A stretch of DNA of 64,000 nucleotides, taken from positions 45,653,985 through 45,717,984 of the forward strand of contig NC_052353.1 in the NCBI RefSeq assembly GCF_009727055.1, given 5' to 3'. This document shows, piece after piece, positions 45,031 through 56,355 of this stretch. Numbering within the stretch: the first letter of the stretch is position 1; each line of letters starts with the position of its first letter. The notes below the pieces were generated by a model that saw only the letters and a list, made by a program, of their open reading frames with translations, searched no databases and was not told the DNA's origin. The DNA comes from Benincasa hispida. Taxonomy: Eukaryota > Streptophyta > Magnoliopsida > Cucurbitales > Cucurbitaceae. A program made the translations under genes and the position numbers.

Positions 45031-45761
45031 AAAATTAAGCTTATAAGTACTATGTACGTTCATCTATTGATTTATATATGTTGTTTATATTTTTGGAGTA
45101 TTTTTCCAAAATCCAAATCAAATTTTGGAAAAAAAAATAGTTTTCTTATTTTTGTTATTGGAATTTGTCTAAGAATTCAAATGTTTACCTAAGACAGATT
45201 AAAACTATGATTATGAGAAAACAAACTCACATTCTTAAAACTAAATATTTTTCAAATGGGACTTAAATAACTTGACTTGATTTTAAGATTGAAATGTAAA
45301 TGATGTCGACTTTGTAATGGAAACTCTTTTTTATTATGTATTGAAATTATATTATCTTAAACCTGACTAAAAAAATTTAAATGAATAGTAGAAGATAAAT
45401 TTAATTATATAATTTAACAATCTTCTCAAAATAATTTATTAGATGACTCCACTAACATTTACGTTTTTTGTGTATATAAAAAATCAAATTATTATTCTGT
45501 TTCTTAGAAATTGTTTGTTTATTTATTTATTTATTTTGTTTGTTTTTGTTTCTGATACGAAGCTTAATAGGTGACAAGTTTAACATTTATAAAACGAATT
45601 AATTTAAATTAATAACGGTCCATTATAAATTATAATACAAACAAAATCAAGTTCGGTACAAGAAATTTTAAATATGGTGGCTACCATTCCATGCCTGCCA
45701 TTCATGAGTGAAGACAAATATGTGTTTGTTTTTGTCAGAAATTTATATTAGATATAATAAA

Positions 45762-45985
45762 AGATAATTATTTTAAATGGTAAAATAGTTTAAAATATTT
45801 TTAAGTATAACAAAATGTCACTGTCTTTTATTGATAGACCGCAATACATTCTATCACTATACATTCTATCACTGACACTGATAGATGTCTATGGTAGATG
45901 CCTATCACGGTCCATCACTGATAGATAATGAAATTTTGCTATATTTATAAATAAATTAGTTCATTTCCTTTATTTGAAAACAACC
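45762..45985 (-). repeat. MITE-like repeat, copy 4 (opposite orientation)
   Basis: Reverse orientation of copies 2 and 3: begins AGATAATTATTTTAAATGGTAAAATAG and ends TTTCCTTTATTTGAAAACAA. The core ATAGACCGCAATACATTCTATCACT...GATAGATGTCTATGG carries a short direct duplication of ATACATTCTATCACT at 45843-45872. Confidence 0.7.
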
Positions 45986-46166
45986 TTGCAAATAAATTAA
46001 ATTATATTTCAAACACCCACTTCACATGTTCGGACCACATAAATAATCAATCATAAACTTGCAAATAATAATAATAATAAAAGGGGACGACACCAAAAAT
46101 ATATTAGTTCATCTCATACTAGAGACTACATTCAGTATTTTGCAATTGCAGGTTCTACTATGATGG

Positions 46167-46168
<2 letters not shown>

Positions 46169-46198
<30 letters not shown>
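46169..46198. repeat. (TA)n microsatellite
   Basis: About 14 TA units. Confidence 0.95.
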
Positions 46199-46202
<4 letters not shown>

Positions 46203-46353
46203 CACACTCTTGTGCTACAAATCTCAAATTGTCCAACATGAACTATTTGTTTTTTAGTACCACAATTCACTAGCTTAGAATAAACATAAAAAAGAAATAC
46301 TCAAAGTTCAAGAGAACACTCACTATGTTCTCTCAAATGTGCTAATGGATCAA

Positions 46354-46438
46354 AGTGAGCTTGGTTCAATGGTATTAACATGTACTCTGTCCCTTTGGAG
46401 GTCCAATCTCCCTCCCCACAATTATTGTACTAAAAAAA
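46354..46438 (+). mobile_element. tRNA-derived SINE, about 85 bp
   Basis: A Pol III A box TGGTTCAATGGTA (46362-46374) and B box GGTCCAATCTCC (46400-46411) are separated by about 25 bases, followed by CTCCCCACAATTATTGTACT and an A7 tract, the 3' end of a short retroposon. It is too short and weakly paired to be a tRNA gene. No clear target duplication. Confidence 0.65.
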
Positions 46439-46714
46439 TATGCTCGCTACCACATTTGAAATAATACACCGAACGTTGAAAAACTTAGGCTATTGAAGGT
46501 CACTTGTTGATTTTCTTTTTGTCGCACTTCATCTCCCAGTTAAACACGCATATATATATGTTGGTCGTAGAAATACATTTATTGATGTTTTCTTTAAAAA
46601 TGTCAAGAAATTAAAAGTTGCAAATGCCAAGTAATATAGATTTTGTACTAGTGAAAACCTAAAAGTCCATAATAGGCCTAAGCCCAAATTGTGTTTTCCT
46701 CAACACTTGTTAGA
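46439..46714. other. intergenic stretch, nothing recognised
   Basis: AT-rich, no coding potential or clear repeat. Confidence 0.5.
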
Positions 46715-46895
46715 GATGTTCATTTACCTTGCGGTGTCAGGGCCCATGGGGACCCACCCCAAAAAAGGTGAGGAATCATCGATTGGACAGAGAACGGGGA
46801 AGGGAGCAAGGAGGAATTTCTCCCCATTGACTAAACGAGGACAGAGACGGAAAATATATTCCCCGTCCCGATTCCCCGCCCCTGCTTGAGCGAAA
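46715..46895. mobile_element. remnant of a GC-rich hAT-type element
   Basis: GGGCCCATGGGGACC, GGAATTTCTCCCCATTG and CCCCGTCCCGATTCCCC strongly resemble the subterminal regions of the hAT at 15848-17804. The left edge (GATGTTCATTTACC) may be a worn TIR of TAGGGATGGCAA type. No target duplication visible; the right part is absent. Confidence 0.5.
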
Positions 46896-47052
46896 AAAAT
46901 ATGTATTTTTCTTATATATAGTATATATATACATATATGTTATTTTATTATATATGTATTTTTTTTCTTATATATATATAAACAAACTAAGTATCTCACA
47001 GTAAATTTATTTTTATTAGTTTTTTTAACGGTTTTAATTAATTATTTTAAAA

Positions 47053-48973
47053 TGCTTAAAAGTTATATTTCTAATTTTCATCGCTATGTTTTGTTTATAT
47101 ACTTCTTGTAGGATTGTATCAGCAACAACGAAAGCACAAGGATCATCTAAGCATTCAAATTCACTAGTTTTGGCAAAATATAAAGTATGCTCTTTCTGTA
47201 AACAAGTAAGTTTCAAGACATACCTCTTGTAGAACTTCTTCAAAGCTCATTCTTCAGCTACTATCTTCTCCAAATCTTGTTGCAGACCACCTCAAGATCT
47301 TCCCCACTATTCTTTTGGTGCTCTAGATTGAGTTATGAGACTCAAAACAAGCTTGAATCAAGGGATGAAGGAGAAATGCTCACTGCAGAAAACTAGTTGA
47401 AGAACTCTTTCTTCAAACCGAATTTTCTCTCAAATTCTCTATAGATTACATGCTTGATTTTCACTCCAATCTCTTTATTATATTGCAGATCAACATGCAA
47501 ATGAGAGACTTGCATGAGTTGCAGCGCATGCTTGGAGAAGACAAAGCAAAGAAAATGCTTCATGTGTGAGCAACTAAGGAAATGGATGATGGAAAAACAA
47601 CTTTTTTCGTTTTTTGTGTTTTTGGTTTTCACTTTTCCAATTTTATCATAAAATCAAAAATGATTTTATAAAATCTATTTTGATTTAAAAAATGAAAAAA
47701 TTAATTAATTTCTAAATTAATTGTTAAATAAAATTTAATTAATTAAATATCAAATATAAAATTAATTTTAACACATATCCATCTTTATATATTTAAATCA
47801 TATTTAAATATATAAATTCTCCTATTCTGTTTAATTCTCAAATTAAACATGTAATTATATCTCATATAATTACTAATTCCCTTAATTCTAATTTGAACGT
47901 TTCAAATTAATTTATCACGCTATTCTAGAGCTAGTTCGTTACAAACCAGTAGGGGGACCTCGCGGACCTACAGATCATGAGCTCCAACGATCCGAGATTA
48001 ATTGGCTAAACTCACTAGACCAGATTAATCCCCATTCGTTAACTAATGGGTCACTCCACTAAAACCCATAGTTGCACTCCCCTCACTGTAGATATATTAT
48101 GTCCACATGATTTAACCAAAATCAGCAAGTCGACCCTTCACAGGTTGTTTGTAATAATGGCTGGGTCAAATATCTGTTTTACCCCTTGGATTACGTCTTA
48201 TTCCTCAAGTCCCTATTGATTCTCTAATGAACAACTGGTTTGTGATCCAATCACTAAACCAAACTCTCTCAATCTAGTGAGAGGGTGGGGCCCCTTGTTC
48301 AAGACCTGGATTCAGTACTTGAGAGAACAACCTTTCTCCTATCCCTAAATTGGGTAGGCATGAACTCTGTCTTGCACCCTATGTCCCCAGCTATCTATCT
48401 GGTCTTACCCCTGGGATGGGAGTCTTATTGAGCCGGCACTATTGAGCCAACCCCCACCTATGCAAATCTAAGGGCAATCCCGAATAAATAGAAGTTCATA
48501 GTTGGCTCAGGATTAAGATCGAATTACCTAGGTCATCTAGGTGAAATAGTCAGTTTTATACAGTAAACAATGTTATAAAGTAAGAGTGACTTATTTCTTG
48601 GTCCTAATCTTATGCAAACTCATTGCATAGGATGCCTCCACTCCTCATGTCATAACATGTACGAATTAGAATCACATCATATGTAGCACTTCATAACTCT
48701 TTGTAATAATTACAGAATAGGCCGCATCCAATGGTATTACCAGAATAAGGTAACCAACCTTATTCATGTACCATAGATCATTTTGACTATTTACTCAAAT
48801 CTGATCCACTTTTATGTCTCCACATAAAGTTCAAGTACTCATACTATAGTCATGGATCTTAGTTTATTGGATTTAGACTTTCGTACAATTTATGAAAACA
48901 ATAACAAGATTATTGATTATAGAAAATGTTTGTCATTTTACAAACTGCGAATTTTAGGACATAAAACCCAACA
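47053..48973 (-). repeat. copia family C LTR (about 1.9 kb)
   Basis: Element orientation starts TGTTGGGTTTTATGTCC at 48973, right after the polypurine region. It holds a GGGAGCTGGGGACATAG-like core and multiple blocks shared with families B and F. The other end is uncertain; TTAAGCA at 47053 is a candidate. It serves as the 3' LTR for the coding end at 48974-49491. Confidence 0.65.
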
Positions 48974-49491
48974 ATACTCTCACTTGGACTAAAACTCCAG
49001 TGGATCAATATATACAAATATATACAATGTTGAGTTTACATGGAGAGAATAAAATGTACAAATATAATAAACTAGGGCATTACAATACCCATAAATTCTC
49101 CCACTTGCCCTAGTGATACAAAACTTGTAGACCTAGTCCTACTAGGTGACCCTCGACCATTTTAGCCGAGAGGGCCTTCGTAAATGGATCAGCTAAGTTG
49201 TCTTGGGAAGCAATCTGGGTGATGATTACTCTCCTCTGTGTTAATCTCCCTGATGAGATGGTACTTCCGTTCAATATGCTTTCCCTATTTATGCCTTCGT
49301 GGTTCTTTTGAATTTGCAACTGCTCCACTGTTGTTACAATAAAGAGTGACAGGCAGGTGCATATTAAGAACTACTTTCAGATCTGTCACGAACTTTCAGA
49401 GTCATACTACTTCTTTTGCTGCTTCACTTGCAGTTATATACTCAGCTTCCATTGTGGATTTCACAATACAACTCTACTTGATGTTTCTCTA
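48974..49491 (-). pseudogene. copia family C RNase H C-terminal end, cut by family B
   Basis: Readable in shifting frames: TMEAEY-like codons near 49450, VTLYCNNSGAV-like near 49340, then EQLQIQKNHEGIN and VIITQIASQDNLADPFTKAL with VEGHLVGLGL (49328-49110), the copia RNase H C terminus and pol end. A family B LTR begins at 49492, so the rest of this element should lie beyond the far end of the family B array, outside the window. Confidence 0.8.
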
Positions 49492-52400
49492 TGAAGGAAA
49501 TCGGACTCTAAGATTTCCATGAGCAGCGGAACAAGACTATTCCCAATTATAATCATGAATGAACATATATTTACAGTCGACTTCAATAAAAACGGTTATA
49601 CAATTCATATAGAGAACTTATAGCATGAATAAACTCAAATGAACAGAGATCAAACTCTACGCACATATGAGGATGCGTCTCTATGCTCCGTTGCGCGACT
49701 CTGATCGAACAACAACAACCACGAGCACTCCATCTACACGACCGCAACACCACACGAACACTTCGCGCTCGTCCTCAATGATCTCCTCGACACGAACTCT
49801 TCGCACTCGTCCTCAACGGATCGCGCCTCGGCCACAAACTCCTCTGCAACACGAACGACCTCCACAGCACCACGAACGGTCTCCAGAACACCAACAGGCT
49901 ACCTTGGTATTCTCAATATGAGAATCCAGAAGGTGGGGCTTCTGTTGTATGAGGCAAACGAACGGAAGAAACAACGATCACGGTACACGACTGGTCAAAT
50001 GGGAGATGCGCGGAGACCTATCGTATAGGTCGATGCCCAATCGTTTAGATAAAGCTATACGATCGTCTAGCAAAAGCTATATGATCGTTTAGTCTATCAT
50101 TTAGCTCGGTCTGTCCACCTACAGACACTACACGATCGTTTACCTTGGGCCAGCGATCGTCTAGCCAAGCTATGCGATCGTTTAGCTCGCCCAGTCGTCG
50201 TTAGTAAATCCGAATTTACTTGACGACTACGTGAGTTCTTTTGTGCGAAGAGAGAAACTCAAAAACTTTTCAATCATTTTATAAAACCTCTTTTGAAAAT
50301 AGGAAAACTATTTTCCTTTTAAACTCACGGTTACCATCATCCAATAACCACCCACTACTTTTGGTTATTTTAAAGAAAAAGAATTAATTATCTAATAATT
50401 AATATTATTATAAACATAAATGATAACCAACTTATCATACTATATTTATAACCTATAGTTTTAATATTCATCTCATGAAACATATAAACATAGTTCTTTT
50501 CTATTCCATGGTATTTAATGTAAATCTCATTTACATCAATCGTCCACTAGATGTATCTCATACATCAAACCGATTATATCATATATAATCAAAATACCTC
50601 TTGTCAATTTGAACATTTGAAATCAACACCAAGAACTGATCCTCAACTGAATCCATTGAGCTACCAAGGGACCTCATGGACCTGTAGCTCGAAGCTCTAA
50701 CGATACCTGAATAAACTGACTAAACTCTTTAGTCACGGATCCATCATCTGTTAACTGCAAGATGATGCGTTATTTTATGATGTGGAATTATGGATGAAAT
50801 GCGTTGAGCACTCCAGTTTTCTCAGCGGAATCCAAATGTAAACCCCACTGAGTTTCCTGGTAAGTCCAGGGTCGAACTCAAGAACTTGGGAAAACAGGTT
50901 GCAGTGGTATTTTTAAGAAAACTTTGCGGTAACCAAATAAATAAATAAGTTCTCGTGATTGTTGTTTGTGGTAATGGAAATAAACAAATGCGGCGGAGTT
51001 TGAAAAGAGTTGAATAAACGGAAGTTACGATGAGTATGCAGTGAACGGGTTGAGAAAAGTTTCGGCTAACACTTCCTAGAATGCATTCATGCTATGCGAT
51101 CATGCAACATGCAAACAACAGTAAACCACCTCTCGGTGCGAATGCCATGGCTTCTAAGGCTAGAACGCATGCGAATATATGCAACAAGTCTACAGGGCCT
51201 AGACATAAGCCTCTATTTCTATTTATGCGATGAAAAAATGACATCCACACAAAATATGCGACCATATAATATCATACCTATCTCTAGGGTGCATACAATG
51301 AAGTGTTGACAACCAAGTTATCTCTAAGTCCCTATATCTCTTGCTTATGTCGATCTAATCTCGCTCTCTCGAGTTTAGATTCTAACCTAGCTCTCTCCGA
51401 GTCATTAAGTTCTTTCTTTAAACTCTTCTCTCGAGTAGCTCTAAAGGGGTGTTGGGCACAACATAAAACAAAACAATCACTGCGTGAAAATCCTAGGTCA
51501 TGTTAGCTTCGTGCTTCTCAACCCATTCACTAGTTTTGCTACTCATGCGTACTAAGAGAGTGAATAGATATAGATTAAGAACTTCCATTGTATAAATATA
51601 AAGATGATGTACAAAATAACAATGCAAGGATAGAATAAAGAGCCTGATAGCAATCTTTTCCTCTCCAGCTTTTATACTGTCTTTCCTACTCGTGTTCAAA
51701 AGATATCTCGCTTCTCGCGAGAGTCGGCTCGCTCTCCGCTTCTACGCCTCAAGGTTCCTTCTCGAGTTTCCCTGAGCGATCTTCGGTTTTCTCTACTCTT
51801 CTCTTGCTCCATCTTTAAAATAAAAAAGGAAAACTAAGGGCTAAACCATCGGAGAATTCTCTAAGTGTGGTGGAACCTCTTTTCTGAAGGATGCCTTTGG
51901 TATTATAGAGCTTCAGGGTGAAGGCGGCTTCTTCTTATTTGATTGCTCAGATGGGATTGACTAATCGGGATTTGTCATCGAAAAGCTGAATGTACTTGTT
52001 ATTGTTAGCAACTGTCAGCTTAATTCGGATTCGACCGTCATCAGCTTTCTGTCCCATTGCGATTAATTATGCCTTTCACCCAGATACGCCCACTAAGTTA
52101 CGCCGATCAAGATGCGACAATCCTTCTTGAGCAAATGTTTGCGAACACAATCACCGCAAAACCTTACGGTAATGCTGCGCTCGACCAATGATTTCCTTTG
52201 ATCGCAATTTTCGCCTTACATCAACACATATTCTGCAAAAAAAAAAATACAAAAATCAACTGTTCCTATGCGATGAACGCATGCGACCGCAATGTAATAA
52301 ACTTAATGCTTTTTGGACGCAATCTAACACATTTTATCAACGCAAGCCATCATTGTTTAAGAACATAGCACCATGATAACGTGCATTTCTACCCATTATC

Positions 52401-53318
52401 ACCAGGCACTCCACTAAAGACTGACAGCTGAATTCTCCTTACCACAGATATATTATGTGTCCATCTTAACCAATCAGTAGTGCGACAACTCTTCACAGAT
52501 CGCTCGTAAGTACAACTGGGCCAATAACTGTTATGCCCCACGTAGTTACATTTGTTTCCTTAAGTACCACTGATCTCTCTAATGAACATAAGTCATAGTC
52601 CTACTATGACTGAGTCTTCTCTTCCAAAGAGAAGCTGTGGAGACTATATTCAAGCCCCAGAATCATCCCTTAAGGGAGAAATCTCTCTACTTATCCCTGC
52701 TTCAGGAAAGAAATGAATTCCATATTGTGGTTTAAGTTCCCAGCTCCCAGATCAGACAAGTCCCCAAAAAGGTAGGCTTGTTGAGTTGGCAATATGGCCA
52801 CTTTCACCCATACTAATCAAAGAACCACCCTCAAAGGCAGGAGTTTCTAAAACACTCAGGATTGAGGTCGTGTCACCTATGGTCGTTTAGGTGAGAAGTA
52901 AGTCTCTAGTATCAACGGCGTTATATACAGAGTCTAGTCATCTCGTGGTCCAGGTCTTATAAAAACTCTTGTATAGGACACCTCCACTCCACGTCTCACA
53001 TGAATGGTCAAGATCTACCATTTGTAGTAGTTTACAACACTTGCAAACCTCTACAAAGCAGGTCGTATCCGTAGCGTCACTAGGATCAGGTATCCCACCT
53101 TAATCCTTATACTACAGACTTATTTAAGTTATCACTTAAGGCATGATCCACTTGTATATCACATATACGTGCTTAAGTTCACATAAGATAACCAAGAAGC
53201 TTTGTTTATTGGATATGAGTAAATGCCAGAATTAAATAACACTTATTGTATTCATTGAACAATGTGTATCTTTACAAAACAACGAGACTCCGGGAGAATT
53301 AGGACACCAATCCCAACA
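49492..53318 (-). repeat. family B LTR 1 (2183 bp without the nested insert)
   Basis: Element orientation TGTTGGGATTGGTGTCC at 53318 to ATTTCCTTCA at 49492. Interrupted at 50763-52401 by a solo gypsy LTR. Matches 58955-61227 over its length. Between about 50030 and 50215 it contains a cluster of CGATCGTYTAG-type words. CTCTA precedes 49492; the partner duplication would be outside the window. Confidence 0.88.
50763..52401 (-). repeat. solo gypsy LTR nested in family B LTR (1639 bp)
   Basis: TGAT at 50763 to ATCA at 52401 match the gypsy LTRs at 4574-6234 and 10699-12399. The uninterrupted sister LTR reads GTTAACTGCCAGGCATTCC near 60301. CCAGG after 52401 and CAAGA before 50763 would be a decayed 5-bp target duplication. 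Confidence 0.88.
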
Positions 53319-53844
53319 ATCTCCCACTTGTCCTAATGACTCGTGAGACTAATGTACAATACAATATAAACATGTACAATATATAATAAACTAGAGCATA
53401 CCCCAGTATCATCTCCCACTTGCCCTAGACAAGATGCCGCATGTCCCGTAGACCCAGACTTTCTAGGTGACCCTCAAAACACTTTAACCGTGAGGGCCTT
53501 TGTAAAGGGATCAGCAATGTTATATCACGTAAGGATCAAATATTTAGCTCCATACACAAGCATGTCGACCCTCGTTCTCCGAAGATACTTGAGGATCGTC
53601 TTGACCCCCGTCCAGTGATCAAATCCTGGATTGGACTGATACCGACTGGCAATCCTTACTGCATAGCAAATGTCGGGTTGAGTACACAACATTGCATACT
53701 CAAGCTTCCTACAGCAGAAGCATAGGGAATTCGTCTCATCTCCTTAACCTTTTGAGGTGTCTTAGGACATTGATCCTTAGATAGAACGATTCCATGCCTG
53801 AAGGGTAACAAAACCCCTCTTGAAATCCTGCATCCTGTACCTAA
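53319..53844 (-). pseudogene. family B copy 1: pol end with RNase H core deleted
   Basis: Minus strand: the connection domain (LRRTRVDMLVYGAKYLIL-like) is followed directly by the last residues of RNase H (NIADPFTKALT-like). About 120 residues that normally lie between, with all RNase H catalytic residues, are missing. The same junction is in copy 2. The polypurine tract GGACAAGTGGGAG lies at about 53319-53333. Confidence 0.78.
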
Positions 53845-54417
53845 TCAACATTTGATCAATGTACGATGCCTGAGACGGGCTAACCGTTTCTTCTTACGAT
53901 CCTGAATAATCTGGATCTCGAGAACATACTGTGTCTCACCCAAATCTTTTATTTGGAACTGGGCAGCTAGCCAAGTCTTAATGTCAGTCAAATACCCTAC
54001 ATCATTCCTAATGAGTAGGATATCATCCACATAATATACCAGGAAAGCTACTGAGCTGTTGATGATCTTCTTGTAAATACAAGGTTCATCAATGTTCTGG
54101 TCAGAGCCAAACGACTTGACAACAGTGTCAAATCTGATGTTCCAAGATCTAGATGCTTGTTTCAGCCCATAAATGGACCTATTAAGATTGCAAACTCTTT
54201 GCTCTTGATCTGGAACTACAAACCCCTCTGGTTGAGTCATATAGATGGTCTCCTCAAGATTACCATTTAGAAAGACAGTCTTGACGTCTATTTTCCATAT
54301 TTCATAATCATAAAATATGGCTATGGACAGAAGAATCCTGACAGACTTCAGCATGACAACAGGTGAGAAAGTTTCCTCATAGGCAACTCCCTCAACTTGG
54401 GTATAACCTTTTGCCAC
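53845..54417 (-). pseudogene. family B copy 1: reverse transcriptase
   Basis: 191 codons open: [58 protein letters not shown], then VAFLVYYVDDILLIRNDVGY with intact YVDD, and QIKDLGETQYVLEIQI. This is the RT palm and fingers of a copia element. The frame starts inside the domain; upstream it joins the RT N-terminal segment at 54475 after a stop. A frameshift near the 3' side replaces the last residues (LARLRHRTLIKC). Confidence 0.88.
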
Positions 54418-54474
54418 GAGTCTAGCCTTAAAGGTTTGTACCTTTCCATCTATACCTCTCTTTCGCTTAAAGAT

Positions 54475-55224
54475 TCACTTACACCCAATAGGTCTTACCC
54501 CATCAGGTGGATCGACAAGCTCCCAAACGTTATTGAAGTACATAGACTCCATTTCCTGGTTCATGGCCTTAACCCATTCATCTTTGTCAACATCCTCCAT
54601 TTCTTTCTTAAAAGACAACGGATCCTCGACCCCATCATTCGTAATGACATTTTGGGCTTCAATCAAACCCATGTAGCGATCCGGTGGGTTCATAACCCTC
54701 CCACTACGTCGAGGTAGTCTCAACTCTTGAGTTGGTTGACTAGACGTTCTGACCTCAACAACTCTTGTTGATCTGTTGGTCTGTTCAACAACTCTTGTTG
54801 AACCCTCAGCAGTCTCAGTCTCACTAGAGATCTCACGTAAAATAAGCATACTTCGTGGCTTATAATCCCTCATGTGATCTTCTTCCAAGAAGATAGCATT
54901 AGTGGAAACAAACACTTTCTTCTCACTTGGATCATAGAAATATCCTTCTCTCGTTTCCTTGAGGTAGTCCATAAAAAGACAAACCTTCAAACGCGGTTCT
55001 AACTTCTTTGGGTTAGTCGTTAGCACATGTGTCGGACAACCCCAAATCCTGAAGTGGCGTAAACTACCTTTATGGCCTCTCCATAACTCAACAGGTGTTT
55101 CAGAAAAAATTGTCGAGGGAACGTTGTTCAGGATATAACATGCAGTCTGCACTGCATAACCCCAAAACGTGTCTGGAAGATGAGCATAACTCATCATAGA
55201 CCGAACCATGTCCAACATGGTCAT
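54475..55224 (-). pseudogene. family B copy 1: integrase C-terminus, linker and RT N-terminus
   Basis: 250 codons open: LDMVRSMMSYAHLPDTFWGY, NNVPSTIFSETPVELWRG, FRIWGCPTHVL (the integrase GKKP-type region), SSETETAEGSTRVVEQTNRS with a repeated STRVVE word, RRSGRVMNPPDRYMGL, then AMNQEMESMYFNNVWELVDPP, which opens the RT domain. Confidence 0.88.
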
Positions 55225-56088
55225 ATTTGTCCTTTCTGATACACCATTCTACTGAGGTGTACTAGGGTCCGAGAGTTAGGATGAAATCCCATGTTCTAAC
55301 ATATAGTTCTGGAATTGGAGGTCCATATACTCTCCACCACGATCAGATCGTAGTGTTTTTATCTTCTTACCTAACAAGTTTTCAACTTCATCCTTATACT
55401 CCTTAAACATGTCAAGGGCTTCAGACTTATGTTGCATTAGGAAGAGATACCCAAACCTTGAATAATCATCTATGAAAGAGATGAAATATTCATACCCACC
55501 TCGAGCTCTAACATTCATCGGACCACAGAGGTCTGAATGTACAAGCTCTCAGGCTTCCTTGGCTCTGTAATCTTTTCCAGTAAAAGGTCGTTTGGTCATC
55601 TTGCCTTTGAGGCATTATTCACATACTGGCAAAGAGTTTTCTTCTAAACTCTTTAGAAGTCCACTTTTCACCAACTTCTCAATCCTATTGAGGTTGATGT
55701 GACCTAACCATAGATGCCAAAGATGGGCATTTTCTTTTGGAGAAACCTTTGGTCTTTTAGCTGATGTTGTCGTACTGAACATTTCGGTTTTAAACAAGGC
55801 TTTTATGACTAACGACCTTAGTACATATAAGTTATTTTCCATTGAACAATAACCAATCTCCATTCCATTCTTGAAAATAAACACTTTATTCTCAGAAAAG
55901 AAGACGGTGTAGCCTAGTTCAATGAGACAAGAAACTGAGATTAAGTTCCTCTTAATATGAGGAACTACAAAAACATTATCTAGTAACAGATAACGTTTCT
56001 TGTCAACAAATAACTTCAGCCTGCCTACAGTAACAGTTGAAACAACCTCACCAGTACTGACTCGAAGAGTCATCTCTCCCTGTGGCAA
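55225..56088 (-). pseudogene. family B copy 1: pre-integrase and integrase core
   Basis: Two open pieces. 56088-55615: LRVSTGEVVSTVTVG, HIKRNLISVSCLIELGY, NAHLWHLWLGHINLNRIEKL (zinc finger histidines). 55518-55276: GGYEYFISFIDDYSRFGYLF, KIKTLRSDRGGEYMDLQFQ (second catalytic Asp); the first Asp (LVHSDLCGP) lies just before a stop at about 55550. Stops also interrupt the STPQQNG region leading to the catalytic Glu near 55235. Confidence 0.85.
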
Positions 56089-56355
56089 CGTTTGCCAGAA
56101 ACTGAATCCTTATTAAGAGGAACTGACATGATTGGTAGCACCTAAATCAAGGATCTAGGCAGAATCATCATTCTCTACCAGACATGTCTTCAAGACAATT
56201 AAATCATATTTACTGCCTTGTCTCCTCTTTTGAAGAGTAGTGGGATAGAGGTCGTTTGCCACGAAATTCGTTTCACACGATTCTTTCCACTGTAAGTAAT
56301 CAGTCATTTTAAATGCTTTAAATGAACTAACGAGTTGCTGAAAATAAAAACACAT
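56089..56355 (-). pseudogene. family B copy 1: protease remnant joined to a vestigial gag start
   Basis: MTDYLQWKESCETNFVANDL is followed within 20 residues by KYDLIVLKTCLVENDDSA and a broken WILDSGATNHV-type protease motif (GATNHV readable at about 56125). Most of Gag, including capsid and zinc knuckle, that should separate them is absent. Copy 2 (63694-63494) shows the same short junction. Confidence 0.72.

Larger units (their letters stand above)
44771..46353. other. AT-rich intergenic region with two MITE-like copies
   Basis: No gene seen. Holds MITE-like copies at 44840-45030 and 45762-45985 and a (TA) run at 46169-46198. The rest is unassigned AT-rich DNA. Confidence 0.6.

Noticed and set aside
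46354..46438. A functional tRNA gene
   Set aside because: A and B boxes are too close and there is no cloverleaf; the A tail points to a SINE.
49667..49921. Ser/Thr/Arg-rich frame as a gene
   Set aside because: It lies in an LTR and has an equivalent at 59130-59477 with a different frame; LTR sequence of this kind is non-coding.
50030..50215. CGATCG-type words as a CRISPR array
   Set aside because: Spacing and word content are irregular, no conserved repeat-spacer periodicity, plant nuclear context.
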